Positions 38,728-47,466 of a stretch of DNA of 47,466 nt are shown piece after piece. The DNA comes from Candidatus Omnitrophota bacterium (GTDB lineage: Bacteria; Omnitrophota; Omnitrophia; Omnitrophales; Aquincolibacteriaceae): contig JAFGHI010000045.1 in assembly GCA_016930235.1 (NCBI GenBank), positions 71,947-119,412 of the forward strand. Direction: 5' to 3'. A program made the position numbers and the translations under genes. The notes beneath the pieces were generated by a model, which was not told the DNA's origin, did not search any database, and saw nothing but the letters and a program-made list of their open reading frames with translations. Position 1 is the first letter of the stretch. Every line of letters begins with the position of its first letter.

Positions 38728-40392
38728 ATGAATCGTTGGCGGCTTTTCAAGATGCATTTTGATAATCATAAAGTCAAGATCTTCATTATCACGGGTGTTT
38801 TGGTCCTGTTGGTCTTGTCGGTTTATGGGATGATGTCCCTTGAGAGCTACTACCGTAATATTACGCTTGCCCAGATGCCGATCTCAATCCTCCTTGTTTT
38901 GGTCAACAGCGTTGTCTTTGTTTACATGTACATGATGGTACTCCGTGGCGGATTTTCGAAGATTGACAAGAAAAATATCCGCGCTCACGAAGTGAATGTC
39001 AAATTCTCGGATGTTATAGGGATTGAAGAGGCCAAGGAAGAGTCCTGGGAGGTCGTCGAGCTGATTAAAGATCGTACGAGGGTGAAAAAGATCGGCGGGA
39101 AAATCCTTCGGGGGATCTTGATGTTGGGACCTCCTGGATGCGGAAAAACTTATTTGGCCAAAGCCATTGCGACAGAGGCCAAGTTGCCCTTCCTTTCGAT
39201 GGCAGCGAGTGAATTCAATGAGGTTTTCGTTGGAGTCGGGGCAAGCCGTGTTCGTCAGCTTTTTAAAAAGGCCAGAGGGCTTGCTTACGGTTATGGAGGA
39301 TGCGTCATTTTTATCGACGAATTGGATGCGATGGGGCATCGCCGGACTTTTAACCAGTTCGGAAGCGGAGAAGGTAACAGCACGCAGAACCAGCTTCTCG
39401 TGGAGATGGATGGTCTTGGAGGAAGGGCGGAGAATATTATTATTATCGGGGCCACCAACGCGAATGAGGAAATTTTGGATCCGGCATTGCTGCGTCCGGG
39501 ACGGTTTGACCGGAAGGTTTACATCACAAAACCGGGGCTCGAAGGCCGTGAGGCCCTTTTTAAATTTTATTTGGGGAAGGTCAAACACGATGCCTCGATT
39601 GATACCGGACGTCTGGCCCGCAAAGCGGTGGGGAAGACTCCCGCTGAAATTGAAAATATTATCAAAGAATCAGCCCTCATTGCCACGCGTAACAACCGTG
39701 ATGTTGTGACTTTGAAGGATCTTTCGGAGGCGATCGAGCGGATTGATTTGGGAACGAAAAACCGGATTACGATGAATGACCGGGAAAAAGAGATGACGGC
39801 TTATCATGAAACGGGTCATCTTATTACAACGTATCTTTTGCATCCCCGGGATGATGTTTTTAAAGCTTCGATTATTCCCCGGAAATCGTCTCTTGGAGTT
39901 GTTCATCCGACGCCGAGCGAAGAGTGGCATAGTAAAGACAAGGAATGTCTCCTGGCTGATATTAAGGTTTATTTGGGCGGTTATGCAGCCGAGAGGGTCA
40001 AATACAAGACCTCAACCATTGGGGTTGCCAGCGATTTTAAAGCAGCCATGACTATTGCCCATCATATGGTTTGGAGGGCGGGAATGGGAGAATCGGGGTT
40101 GGTGGGAGATTATACGGTCATTCCGCCCGAGCAGCTTTCGCACGATACGATTCACCGCCTCAACGAAGATACCAATAATCTTATCAATGGATGTTTGAAA
40201 GAGGTCGAGGGTCTTTTAAGGACAGAAAACGCCCTTTTTGAGCGTTTTGCCCACGAACTTTTAACGAAGAACGAACTGGATTACGACGAGATCGAAGCCA
40301 TTTTTGCCGAATACGGCAAGGCGAACCCCCGCCGTTTTGGAACGAAGCCGGCCAAAGAAAAAACATCAGGTACCGATAGCGCATCCTCATGA
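38728..40392 (+). CDS. FtsH-like membrane AAA+ / M41 metalloprotease with minimal periplasmic loop
   Basis: Walker A GPPGCGKT, Walker B VIFIDELDAMG, SRH GATNANEEILDPALLRPGRFDR, HEXXH as AYHETGH (codons 39805-39819), downstream GVASDFKAA supplying the Asp ligand. Two N-terminal TM helices separated by only about 15 residues. Confidence 0.88.
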   Translation: MNRWRLFKMHFDNHKVKIFIITGVLVLLVLSVYGMMSLESYYRNITLAQMPISILLVLVNSVVFVYMYMMVLRGGFSKIDKKNIRAHEVNVKFSDVIGIEEAKEESWEVVELIKDRTRVKKIGGKILRGILMLGPPGCGKTYLAKAIATEAKLPFLSMAASEFNEVFVGVGASRVRQLFKKARGLAYGYGGCVIFIDELDAMGHRRTFNQFGSGEGNSTQNQLLVEMDGLGGRAENIIIIGATNANEEILDPALLRPGRFDRKVYITKPGLEGREALFKFYLGKVKHDASIDTGRLARKAVGKTPAEIENIIKESALIATRNNRDVVTLKDLSEAIERIDLGTKNRITMNDREKEMTAYHETGHLITTYLLHPRDDVFKASIIPRKSSLGVVHPTPSEEWHSKDKECLLADIKVYLGGYAAERVKYKTSTIGVASDFKAAMTIAHHMVWRAGMGESGLVGDYTVIPPEQLSHDTIHRLNEDTNNLINGCLKEVEGLLRTENALFERFAHELLTKNELDYDEIEAIFAEYGKANPRRFGTKPAKEKTSGTDSASS

Positions 40393-41747
40393 GGTGGCGT
40401 GACTATTCCTTCTTTTCGGTTTTGATTTTCTTGGCTGTTTCATTCGCGTCGTGTACGATCCAATCTTATCCCCCTGAGCTCATCAAAAAATCCCTTGCCG
40501 ATATCTGCCGCATCGAATACGGGATCCAAAATGTCGGAGTCAAAATCAAAGGGGGAACGGTCGGGGTCTATTTACCGCTTGAAAAACTCTTTGCCGCTGA
40601 TTTCAAAGAAGCGGCCGTGACGGGGAAAGTGAGAAATCTCGAAGCCCTTTTTGAACCTTCACCGGATGCTTTAGAAAAAGTTGAAGATGTCCTTTTCTCC
40701 ATTTCGAGGGTCTTGCTCAGTACGGACGAACAGCTGAAGTTTTATGTCTTGCTTGCGACCGATGTCGAAAATACGGGGATGCAGTTAGTCCTGACTGGCT
40801 ATGTGGATGACATTAAGCGTGTCCGGATTTGGGATATTTCCAGGGATGAATACCGCAAGCGTGTGATTCATGAGCTGCGGTTAAATCGCGCTGTGAAATG
40901 GCATCAACCGGTACGTCAGTTTTTTACCGATATTGGGACGTTGCCGCCTGAGAGGGTAAGGCAGAAATATTTTCAGGAAGGTCTTCCGACGGAAACCATC
41001 CGGACTCTTTTTTATGGGGATACAGGTTCACCGCTTATAGCAGACTCCGATGCAAGGTGGGAGATTTTGGAAATTCGGAGTGCACCTTTTCGGAAGGCCG
41101 AGGTCCTTGTCTACGCTAAGGTTAAGGCCCCTTATGAGATTGTCGGCTTCGAAGGGGAGGATGAAAAATACCTGCAGTATCTTTTCATGGTGTCCTTAGC
41201 CGAGGAAGAACCCCGCCTTGTAAGGATTATTCCTTTTCAATTTTTAGATGAAGAGGGCTATTGGCAGCGGATCCCTTTTCCTGAAGAACTCCAGGTTGAG
41301 GAAAATGTCGAGAATTGGGAACAGGAATTTGATTTTGATGAAATCAAAATGGGCGATTTCCTGGCGGAACAGTTGACCCGAAGGTTGCAGGGGGTGATGG
41401 CCACCGATGAAAGGATCCATAATACCTTTCGCCAAGCCAAGATGACTTTTAGCTATGATGATACAAAACCACCCCATTTTTCTTTGTCGGTCGAAGCTGC
41501 CCTCAAAGATTACAATAGTTACACACGCGAATCGGTGGTTTATCACGAAGATATGCTTTATCTGCTGAATTTGGCTTCTCGTGAGTTCGTCAATGTGTTA
41601 CGGAGTTATCAGTTTGGCCAATACGAGTACCTGAGTCTTGTCGTAGCTGAAGATCCCGATCCCTGGATTTTAGGCCGTGAATCCCTCGAGCAGTTTAGGC
41701 GCAAGAAAGTTGATCTGAACAGCTTGCTCTCAGTTCCCCGCCTTTAG
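40389..41747 (+). CDS. Hypothetical lipoprotein, translationally coupled to the FtsH-like gene
   Basis: MRWRDYSFFSVLIFLAVSFASCTIQSYPPELIKKSLADICRIEYG...: signal peptide with lipobox FASC; ATGA overlap (40389-40392). No family recognised. Confidence 0.75.
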   Translation: MRWRDYSFFSVLIFLAVSFASCTIQSYPPELIKKSLADICRIEYGIQNVGVKIKGGTVGVYLPLEKLFAADFKEAAVTGKVRNLEALFEPSPDALEKVEDVLFSISRVLLSTDEQLKFYVLLATDVENTGMQLVLTGYVDDIKRVRIWDISRDEYRKRVIHELRLNRAVKWHQPVRQFFTDIGTLPPERVRQKYFQEGLPTETIRTLFYGDTGSPLIADSDARWEILEIRSAPFRKAEVLVYAKVKAPYEIVGFEGEDEKYLQYLFMVSLAEEEPRLVRIIPFQFLDEEGYWQRIPFPEELQVEENVENWEQEFDFDEIKMGDFLAEQLTRRLQGVMATDERIHNTFRQAKMTFSYDDTKPPHFSLSVEAALKDYNSYTRESVVYHEDMLYLLNLASREFVNVLRSYQFGQYEYLSLVVAEDPDPWILGRESLEQFRRKKVDLNSLLSVPRL

Positions 41748-41871
41748 GTTGTGCAGTGTTTTCCCTGTGTTAGATCGGATTGAAAAGGGAACCTTCAGCC
41801 AAGAGGGAGCAGGGGTTCTTGGGGCAGGGTGCCTTGAGTTTATCGGTTATTTTTGGTATCATTCTCGCCCT

Positions 41872-42642
41872 ATGCTGAGACTTTCAACAAGACAACAGTC
41901 CATCTTAAACCGGGTTGTGGATGCCTATATTGAGACGGCTCAACCCGTGGGGTCTCGATTGATTACCGAGCTCTATCAGCGCCTTTACCGGAGCAGTTAT
42001 TCCCCGGCAACGGTTCGCCACGAAATGGGCCGTCTTGAGGAGTTGGGCTATTTGACGCATCCTCATACCTCTGCCGGGAGGATCCCGACGGATTTGGGGT
42101 ATCGTTATTATGTGGATCATGGTCTGAGTTTGGAAAATCTCCCGGACGAATTATTGGGGGATGTCGAAGAACAACTTAAAGGCATCGGGAATGGAGTCGA
42201 CTCGGTGGCGGATAGAGTCGCATCTTTATTGACGGCTTTGTCGGGAGAGATAAGTTTGGTGCTCTTTCCGGTCGTAAGGAATCGAGTTTCTGATACTGAG
42301 AAAACTTACAGTCTTGTCATTATGGGAACAAGCCGTATTTTGGAGAAACCCGAATTTCAGGACATTCAAAAAGTAAAGCGTGTTTTTAAAGCGCTCGATG
42401 AAAAAAAAGAAATGGTTGAATGGATTTCCTCACGTATTCCCAAAGAAGGCGTTCAGATCTCGATCGGAAGAGAGAATGAACAGAATGCTTTTTGGGAATG
42501 CACAATGATCTCAACACGCTGTTCAGTCGGGAAGGGTTGTGAAGGGACCATGGCCCTCTTTGGACCCAAGAGGATGAGGTATGGACGACTGATCCCTTTA
42601 CTCAAGCAGGTTTCGAGATTGATGAATTGGGTGTTGCCGTAG
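41872..42642 (+). CDS. hrcA: Heat-inducible transcription repressor HrcA (short form)
   Basis: LSTRQQSILNRVVDAYIETAQPVGSRLI...YSPATVRHEMGRLEELGYLTHPHTSAGRIPTDLGYRYYVD; C-terminal ILEKPEFQDI...IGRENE...GPKRMRYGRLIPLLKQVSRLM. Start at MLRLSTRQ, 256 aa. Confidence 0.85.
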   Translation: MLRLSTRQQSILNRVVDAYIETAQPVGSRLITELYQRLYRSSYSPATVRHEMGRLEELGYLTHPHTSAGRIPTDLGYRYYVDHGLSLENLPDELLGDVEEQLKGIGNGVDSVADRVASLLTALSGEISLVLFPVVRNRVSDTEKTYSLVIMGTSRILEKPEFQDIQKVKRVFKALDEKKEMVEWISSRIPKEGVQISIGRENEQNAFWECTMISTRCSVGKGCEGTMALFGPKRMRYGRLIPLLKQVSRLMNWVLP

Positions 42643-42651
42643 AAAGAAGGG

Positions 42652-43296
42652 TTGATGATGAAAGAGTCGAAAAGAGACAAGCATACAAAGGAAGAAAAGA
42701 AAGATATTCCTCAGAGCCATGAGGGTTCTGGGGGATCCTCGCCGAAGGAATCCAGCGAAGTCATCCTTTCCAGGGAAGAATTCGAGCAATGGGTCAACAA
42801 GGTCGAGGAGTTGGAAGGCATGCGGGAGCGTATGCTGAGATCGGCCGCTGATTTTGAGAATGCCAAGAAACGGCTTGCCCGGGAAAAGGAAGACTACGTT
42901 CGTTACAGCCGGGAATCTTTTATCCGCGAATTGTTACCGGTCCTGGATAATTTTGAAAGGGCGCTCAGCCATGCCGGCGAGATTCAAGAAGAAAATCAGG
43001 CTGGTATTGTCACGGGTATTCAGATGGTCTTAAAGCAGCTCAATGATATCTTGAAAAATCATGGGCTCAAGAAAATGGAAACTCTTGGGGCGACATTCGA
43101 TCCTCATTTTCATGAGGCCGTGGCTTATGTTCAAGAGGAGGGTGAAAGCGATATTATCATGGATGAAATCGAAAGCGGATATTTGCTCCATGACAAACTT
43201 TTGCGGGCTGCAAAAGTAAGGGTTCGTATAGCCCCCCAAAATACTGCTTATAACCCATCGCAAGATGTAGATGAAAAAAGAGACGAGATAACTTAG
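42652..43296 (+). CDS. grpE: Nucleotide exchange factor GrpE
   Basis: RSAADFENAKKRLAREKED, ELLPVLDNFERAL, GATFDPHFHEAV, GYLLHDKLLRAAKVRV. Confidence 0.93.
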   Translation: MMMKESKRDKHTKEEKKDIPQSHEGSGGSSPKESSEVILSREEFEQWVNKVEELEGMRERMLRSAADFENAKKRLAREKEDYVRYSRESFIRELLPVLDNFERALSHAGEIQEENQAGIVTGIQMVLKQLNDILKNHGLKKMETLGATFDPHFHEAVAYVQEEGESDIIMDEIESGYLLHDKLLRAAKVRVRIAPQNTAYNPSQDVDEKRDEIT

Positions 43297-43299
43297 GTC

Positions 43300-44427
43300 A
43301 TGGCTTCCGGTTCAATGAAGAGAGATTATTATGAAGTTCTGGGTGTTTCCCGAACCGTCAATGGTGATGAGATTAAGAAAATCTACCGGAAAGTAGCCCT
43401 TCAATATCATCCCGATCGTAATCCCGGCAACAAAGAGGCGGAAGAGAAATTTAAGGAGGCTGCGGAAGCTTACGCGGTCTTAAGTGATCCCGAAAAAAGG
43501 GCTCAGTATGATCAGTTCGGACATTCTTTAGGAGGCCGGGGATTTCAGGGTTTTGAGGGGTTTGAAGATAGTTTCCGTGTTTTCGGTGATATTTTCGGGG
43601 ATCTTTTCGAAGATTTTTTTGGCGGCCCTCGCACCGGGGCGAGGCAGCGGGCACGTCGGGGAGCGGATCTGGAATTAACGATCGAAATCACGTTGGAAGA
43701 AGTCCTTTCGGGTAAAGAATCTGAGCTGGATATTCCCCGGCGTGAAACTTGTGCGGAATGTCAGGGAAGCGGTATTGCGCCGGGTTCGAAGAAACTGACT
43801 TGTACGGATTGTCATGGACGCGGCGAAGTGCGTATGTCCCAAGGTTTTTTTACGCTGAGACGGACTTGTCCGACTTGCGGTGGTTCGGGTGAAAGGATCG
43901 AAAAAAAGTGCCATCGCTGTCTGGGGGTGGGCAGGGTCAAGAAGGCCAGGAAATTGAATCTTAAGATTCCTCCCGGGATTGAATCGGGTTCGAGGCTTCG
44001 AATTTCAGGAGAGGGGGAAGCCGGAGAACGGGGAGGTCCGCGGGGTGATCTCTACGTTCATGTGATAGTCAAAGCTCACAAGATATTTGAACGCCGCGGG
44101 ACAGATCTTGTTTGTGAATGTTTGGTCCCTTTTTCGGTTGCAGTCTTAGGAGGCGATTTGATGGTTCCCACTCTTGATGGGGAAGCGAAGTTGAAGGTTG
44201 CTGCGGGGACTCCGTCGGGCAAAGTTTTAAAAGTTAAAGGCGCGGGGCTTCCAATGTTACGTCATCCAACCGGTCGAGGGGATCAATATGTCCGGATCGA
44301 AATCGAAGTTCCGACGAAGTTAGATGCAGAACAGAAAAAATTGCTTCAAGAATTTGCCAAGCGGCGGTCCGAAAAAGTTCAGATTAAGAAACAAAATATT
44401 TTTGACCGTTTCAAAGAATCGTTATAA
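43300..44427 (+). CDS. dnaJ: Chaperone DnaJ
   Basis: J domain with HPD ([18 protein letters not shown]), G/F region, four CxxCxGxG repeats ([32 protein letters not shown]). Start 43300 or 43315. Confidence 0.95.
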   Translation: MASGSMKRDYYEVLGVSRTVNGDEIKKIYRKVALQYHPDRNPGNKEAEEKFKEAAEAYAVLSDPEKRAQYDQFGHSLGGRGFQGFEGFEDSFRVFGDIFGDLFEDFFGGPRTGARQRARRGADLELTIEITLEEVLSGKESELDIPRRETCAECQGSGIAPGSKKLTCTDCHGRGEVRMSQGFFTLRRTCPTCGGSGERIEKKCHRCLGVGRVKKARKLNLKIPPGIESGSRLRISGEGEAGERGGPRGDLYVHVIVKAHKIFERRGTDLVCECLVPFSVAVLGGDLMVPTLDGEAKLKVAAGTPSGKVLKVKGAGLPMLRHPTGRGDQYVRIEIEVPTKLDAEQKKLLQEFAKRRSEKVQIKKQNIFDRFKESL

Positions 44428-44430
44428 ATC

Positions 44431-44856
44431 ATGAAATATTTTGATTATGAATACCGCGTTCGTTACGGGGATACGGATAAACTAGGCATCAGCTATTACG
44501 CCAACTATCTGGTGTGGTTTGAAGCTGCCCGAACGGAGTATTTCCGTGCCTTGGGACTTCCTTATACGGAATGTGAGAAAAAAGGATATTTCCTGCCTGT
44601 TGTTGAAGCGACGGTCCGATACCATGCTCCTTCAACGTATGACGATTTGCTGGTGATTCGAACCAGCGTCAGCCGTATTCGCATGAGTTCCATGAAGTTC
44701 GAATATCAAGCATTTCATAAGGAGAAGCAAACCCTTTTAGCGACGGGGTTTACAGTTCATGCGTTTGTGGATGGCTCCATGGTCCCAGTCAAAGCGCCTG
44801 ATGAAGTTCGAAGCCGGGTCCAAACACACAAACTCCTCGATGATGAATCCGCCTGA
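44431..44856 (+). CDS. Hotdog-fold acyl-CoA thioesterase (YbgC/4HBT family)
   Basis: YRVRYGDTDKLGISYYANYLVWFEAARTEYFRALG: YbgC-type DTDxxGxxYxxNYLxxFExAR motif. Confidence 0.88.
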   Translation: MKYFDYEYRVRYGDTDKLGISYYANYLVWFEAARTEYFRALGLPYTECEKKGYFLPVVEATVRYHAPSTYDDLLVIRTSVSRIRMSSMKFEYQAFHKEKQTLLATGFTVHAFVDGSMVPVKAPDEVRSRVQTHKLLDDESA

Positions 44857-44942
44857 TTCCAAGATTTGAAGGAATACCAAAATATATTTGGGAAGACTGT
44901 CATTTCTTCGCATAAAAAAATCGCTCGCATCACTTTTTTCTT

Positions 44943-44971
44943 TTGATTCCCCTATATTTCCGTGCTAAAGT
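44943..44971 (+). promoter_or_regulatory. Possible promoter for gpsA (TTGATT-17-TAAAGT)
   Basis: Hexamers with 17 nt spacing in the intergenic region. Confidence 0.35.
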
Positions 44972-45043
44972 ACAAAACTCACACAAGCCTTGCGGCACAA
45001 GGGTCTCATGATTTTACAGCCTTGAGGGGAGCCATCAAAGAGC

Positions 45044-46054
45044 ATGAAAACAAATCGAGTTGTGATCCTGGGTGATGGCGGATGGGGAACGGCGCTTGCG
45101 ATTGTCAATGAGCGCCGCGGCAATGACGTCCTTCTTTGGTCAGCATTTCCTGATTACGCCAAAGTCCTGAAAGAAAAAAGAGAGAATATTAAATTTCTTC
45201 CGGGGGTGCCGCTTTCTTCCAAAATACGGATTTCAGCCGATTTAAAAGAGGCCATCCTTTTCGGGGATATCATCCTCCTCGCCATCCCTTCCCAATTTTT
45301 GCGAAATATTCTTCACAAATTAAAAGAGCTTCCCTTTCAAAAGAAGATTTTTGTTTCTGTTGCCAAGGGGATCGAGAAAAAGACTTGTCTGCGGCCATCG
45401 GAAATTATTCAAACGATCTTGGGAGGTGAAACGCCCGTGGTGGTTTTGAGCGGACCTTCTCATGCCGAGGAAGTCGCTCGTGGTTTTCCGACTCTTGTGG
45501 TCGTGGCGTCCAAAAACGAAAAAGATGCGACGTATGTTCAGCAGGCGATCAAGGACACCTATTTCCGTGTTTATGTTCAGTACGATATGATCGGGGCCGA
45601 AATGGGAGGCGCTTTGAAGAACGTGATTGCGATCGCTGCCGGGGTTTGTGACGGGTTGAAATACGGAGATAATACGAAAGCAGGATTGATCTCGCGGGGA
45701 CTCCTTGAAATGGCCAGGTTGGGTATTCGGATGGGAGCCAGTCCGAATACGTTTTATGGGCTTTCGGGGCTGGGGGATTTGGTGGCGACATGTTTTTCTC
45801 CTTATGGCCGAAATCTTCGCGTGGGTTATGAACTTGGAGAGGGAAAGAAAATCAATGAAATCCTAAGCAAGATGGAAATGGTGGCCGAAGGTGTGGATAC
45901 CGCCTGGAGTGTTCAAGAACTTAATCGGCGGGTCCATTTGGAGTTACCTGTGATGGGAGAGGTTTATAAAATCCTTTTTGAGCATAAAGCCCCCAGACAG
46001 GCGGTGGAAGACCTTCTGAACCGGGATGTTCACCAGGAGTTAAAGCAATATTAA
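45044..46054 (+). CDS. gpsA: Glycerol-3-phosphate dehydrogenase [NAD(P)+]
   Basis: VVILGDGGWGTALAIV, SVAKGIE, LSGPSHAEEVARG, GALKNVIAIAAGVCDGLKYGDNTKAGLISRGL. Confidence 0.95.
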   Translation: MKTNRVVILGDGGWGTALAIVNERRGNDVLLWSAFPDYAKVLKEKRENIKFLPGVPLSSKIRISADLKEAILFGDIILLAIPSQFLRNILHKLKELPFQKKIFVSVAKGIEKKTCLRPSEIIQTILGGETPVVVLSGPSHAEEVARGFPTLVVVASKNEKDATYVQQAIKDTYFRVYVQYDMIGAEMGGALKNVIAIAAGVCDGLKYGDNTKAGLISRGLLEMARLGIRMGASPNTFYGLSGLGDLVATCFSPYGRNLRVGYELGEGKKINEILSKMEMVAEGVDTAWSVQELNRRVHLELPVMGEVYKILFEHKAPRQAVEDLLNRDVHQELKQY

Positions 46055-46096
46055 TCGTTTTTTTGGTTTCAAAATCCAGGAGAAGGAGGTGAGAAA

Positions 46097-46369
46097 ATGA
46101 ATAAATCGGAATTGGCAAGTGAGATTTCCAAGAAGACCCAGATTTCAAAGGCCAAAGCTTGGGAGACTTTGAATGCGACGATTGAGTCCATCAAGAGCTC
46201 TCTCAAAAAAGGCAAGAAGGTTTCTTTAGTGGGGTTTGGCAGCTTTTCCGTGAAACAGCGCAAGGCGCGTACAGGACGCAATCCCAAAACGGGAGAAACG
46301 ATCCAAATCAAGGCCCGCAAGGTCCCTTCTTTCCAAGCAGGATCTGAATTTAAAAAGATGCTGAAGTAG
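46097..46369 (+). CDS. HU-family DNA-binding protein
   Basis: MNKSELASEISKKTQISKAKAWETLNATIESI...VSLVGFGSFSVKQRKARTGRNPKTGETIQIKARKVPSFQAGSEFKKML. Strong SD AAGGAGGTGAG just upstream. Confidence 0.94.
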   Translation: MNKSELASEISKKTQISKAKAWETLNATIESIKSSLKKGKKVSLVGFGSFSVKQRKARTGRNPKTGETIQIKARKVPSFQAGSEFKKMLK

Positions 46370-46530
46370 GGTATGCGGGTGAACCGATCCATAAAAAGCG
46401 GTTGGGGCATGGAATTCCGTTGCCTTTGGATGACTTGGGGAGGATGAGAGCTTAAAGATTTAGGCTGTCATTCTCGGCTGTGTCTGAAAAAAGGAAAAAG
46501 GGATTCAGCCTCACCGCTTTTTGTGTTTTG

Positions 46531-46539
46531 TGGTATACT
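46531..46539 (+). promoter_or_regulatory. Possible extended -10 promoter (TGG-TATACT) of the aspartase/fumarase-family gene
   Basis: TGGTATACT about 32 nt upstream of ATG 46571; no good -35. Confidence 0.4.
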
Positions 46540-46570
46540 TTTTCCCGATTAAGAGAGGGTTCTTGAAACG

Positions 46571-47466
46571 ATGAAATACCGCGTCGAAAAAGATTCTTGT
46601 GGTGAAAAAAAGGTCCCAGGGGAAGCTTATTATGGCGTGGAAACCGTCCGGGCGTTAGAGAACTATCCCATCTCAGGTTGCCGTTTTCATCCTGATTTTA
46701 TTTGGGCGTTGGCAATCGTCAAAAAGGCCTGTGCTTGCGCTAATCAAGATTTAAAAATTTTGGATCCTAAACGGGCGAAGGCCATTATTCAAGCCTCGGA
46801 CGAGATCCTTTGCGGGAAATGGCACGATCAATTTGTGACCGATGTGCTGCAATCGGGGGCCGGTGTTTCTGTCCATATGAACACCAATGAGGTCATTGCG
46901 AACCGGGCCTTGGAAATTATGGGCGGGAAGAAAGGGCATTATCGTGATCTGTCCCCGCATGATCATGTCAACAGGGGACAGTCCACCAATGATGTGATCC
47001 CTACGGCGATGCGCTTGGCGACCCTTAAACTTATTCAGAAATTCTATTCATCCTCCGAGCAGTTAGAGAAGGCCTTTTCGAAAAAATCAAAAGAATTCCG
47101 GAAAATAGTGAAGGCAGGCCGGACCCATATGCAGGATGCCGCGCCGATTACGTTGGGGCAGGAGTTCAGCGGTTGGGCACGCCAACTTGAGAAAGGGCGA
47201 GGGAGAATCCAAGCCTTGGCTGAAAATTTAAAAGAGCTTGGGATCGGAGGGTCCGCTGTCGGGACGGGTTTGAATACCACTTTAGCTTATCGCAGGAAGG
47301 TGGTAGAGAATTTGAAGGCTGAAACTAAATTCTCCGTTAAAAGCGCAGAAAATCTTTTCGAGGTGATGCAATCCGATGCAGATTTTGCCGGGGTTTCAGG
47401 AGGGTTAAGGGATTATGCCCTTTCGCTTGTTCAGATATCGCACGATCTTCGCTTATTGAGTTCAGG
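46571..47466 (+). CDS. Aspartate ammonia-lyase / class II fumarase family protein (3' partial; not in the ORF track)
   Basis: Manual translation: MKYRVEKDSCGEKKVPGEAYYGVETVRALENYPISGCRF...QSGAGVSVHMNTNEVIANRALEIMGGKKGHYRDLSPHDHVNRGQSTNDVIPTAMRLA...; open to the window end. Confidence 0.88.
   Translation, partial: MKYRVEKDSCGEKKVPGEAYYGVETVRALENYPISGCRFHPDFIWALAIVKKACACANQDLKILDPKRAKAIIQASDEILCGKWHDQFVTDVLQSGAGVSVHMNTNEVIANRALEIMGGKKGHYRDLSPHDHVNRGQSTNDVIPTAMRLATLKLIQKFYSSSEQLEKAFSKKSKEFRKIVKAGRTHMQDAAPITLGQEFSGWARQLEKGRGRIQALAENLKELGIGGSAVGTGLNTTLAYRRKVVENLKAETKFSVKSAENLFEVMQSDADFAGVSGGLRDYALSLVQISHDLRLLSS

Noticed and set aside
1-47466. CRISPR arrays, transposons, prophage, toxin-antitoxin, restriction or defence genes, tRNA/rRNA
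   Set aside because: No repeat-spacer pattern, transposase, integrase or phage proteins, or RNA gene sequences were recognised; the window looks like core chromosome.

Overview
This 47.5 kb window is dense bacterial chromosome, mostly + strand. It is not a mobile island: I saw no IS elements, CRISPR array, rRNA or tRNA. The cell envelope is Gram-negative (beta-barrels, lipoproteins, AsmA-like protein). Gene content and order suggest an uncultured lineage, perhaps Omnitrophota-like, but that is inference only. In order: recJ (5' partial) | rpmB (-) | stand-alone CBM48 protein, glgA | two tandem IPMDH/LeuB-family genes, asd, truA, rplM, rpsI, 40-aa lipoprotein, AsmA-like | rnc (-) | argC-J-B-D-F-G-H, lysA, homospermidine synthase, ornithine-decarboxylase-like | PH-like membrane protein, orphan receiver | 57-aa ORF | dapF, dapA, dapB | two outer-membrane beta-barrel proteins and a small lipoprotein | uvrA, acidic membrane protein | FtsH-like AAA+/M41 protease with almost no periplasmic domain, translationally coupled to a lipoprotein | short HrcA, grpE, dnaJ (no dnaK) | YbgC-like thioesterase, gpsA, HU, aspartase/fumarase-family gene (3' partial). 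Best leads: (1) the minimal-loop FtsH-like protease with its coupled lipoprotein and acidic membrane neighbour; (2) the NfrA-like/SdrD-barrel outer-membrane gene pair; (3) divergent rpmB and CBM48-glgA promoters built on the same -35 sequence, with rpmB apparently leaderless; (4) tandem LeuB genes from two different subclasses; (5) an HrcA that appears to lack its central domain; (6) unannotated small ORFs. No clear defence or other accessory system was found.
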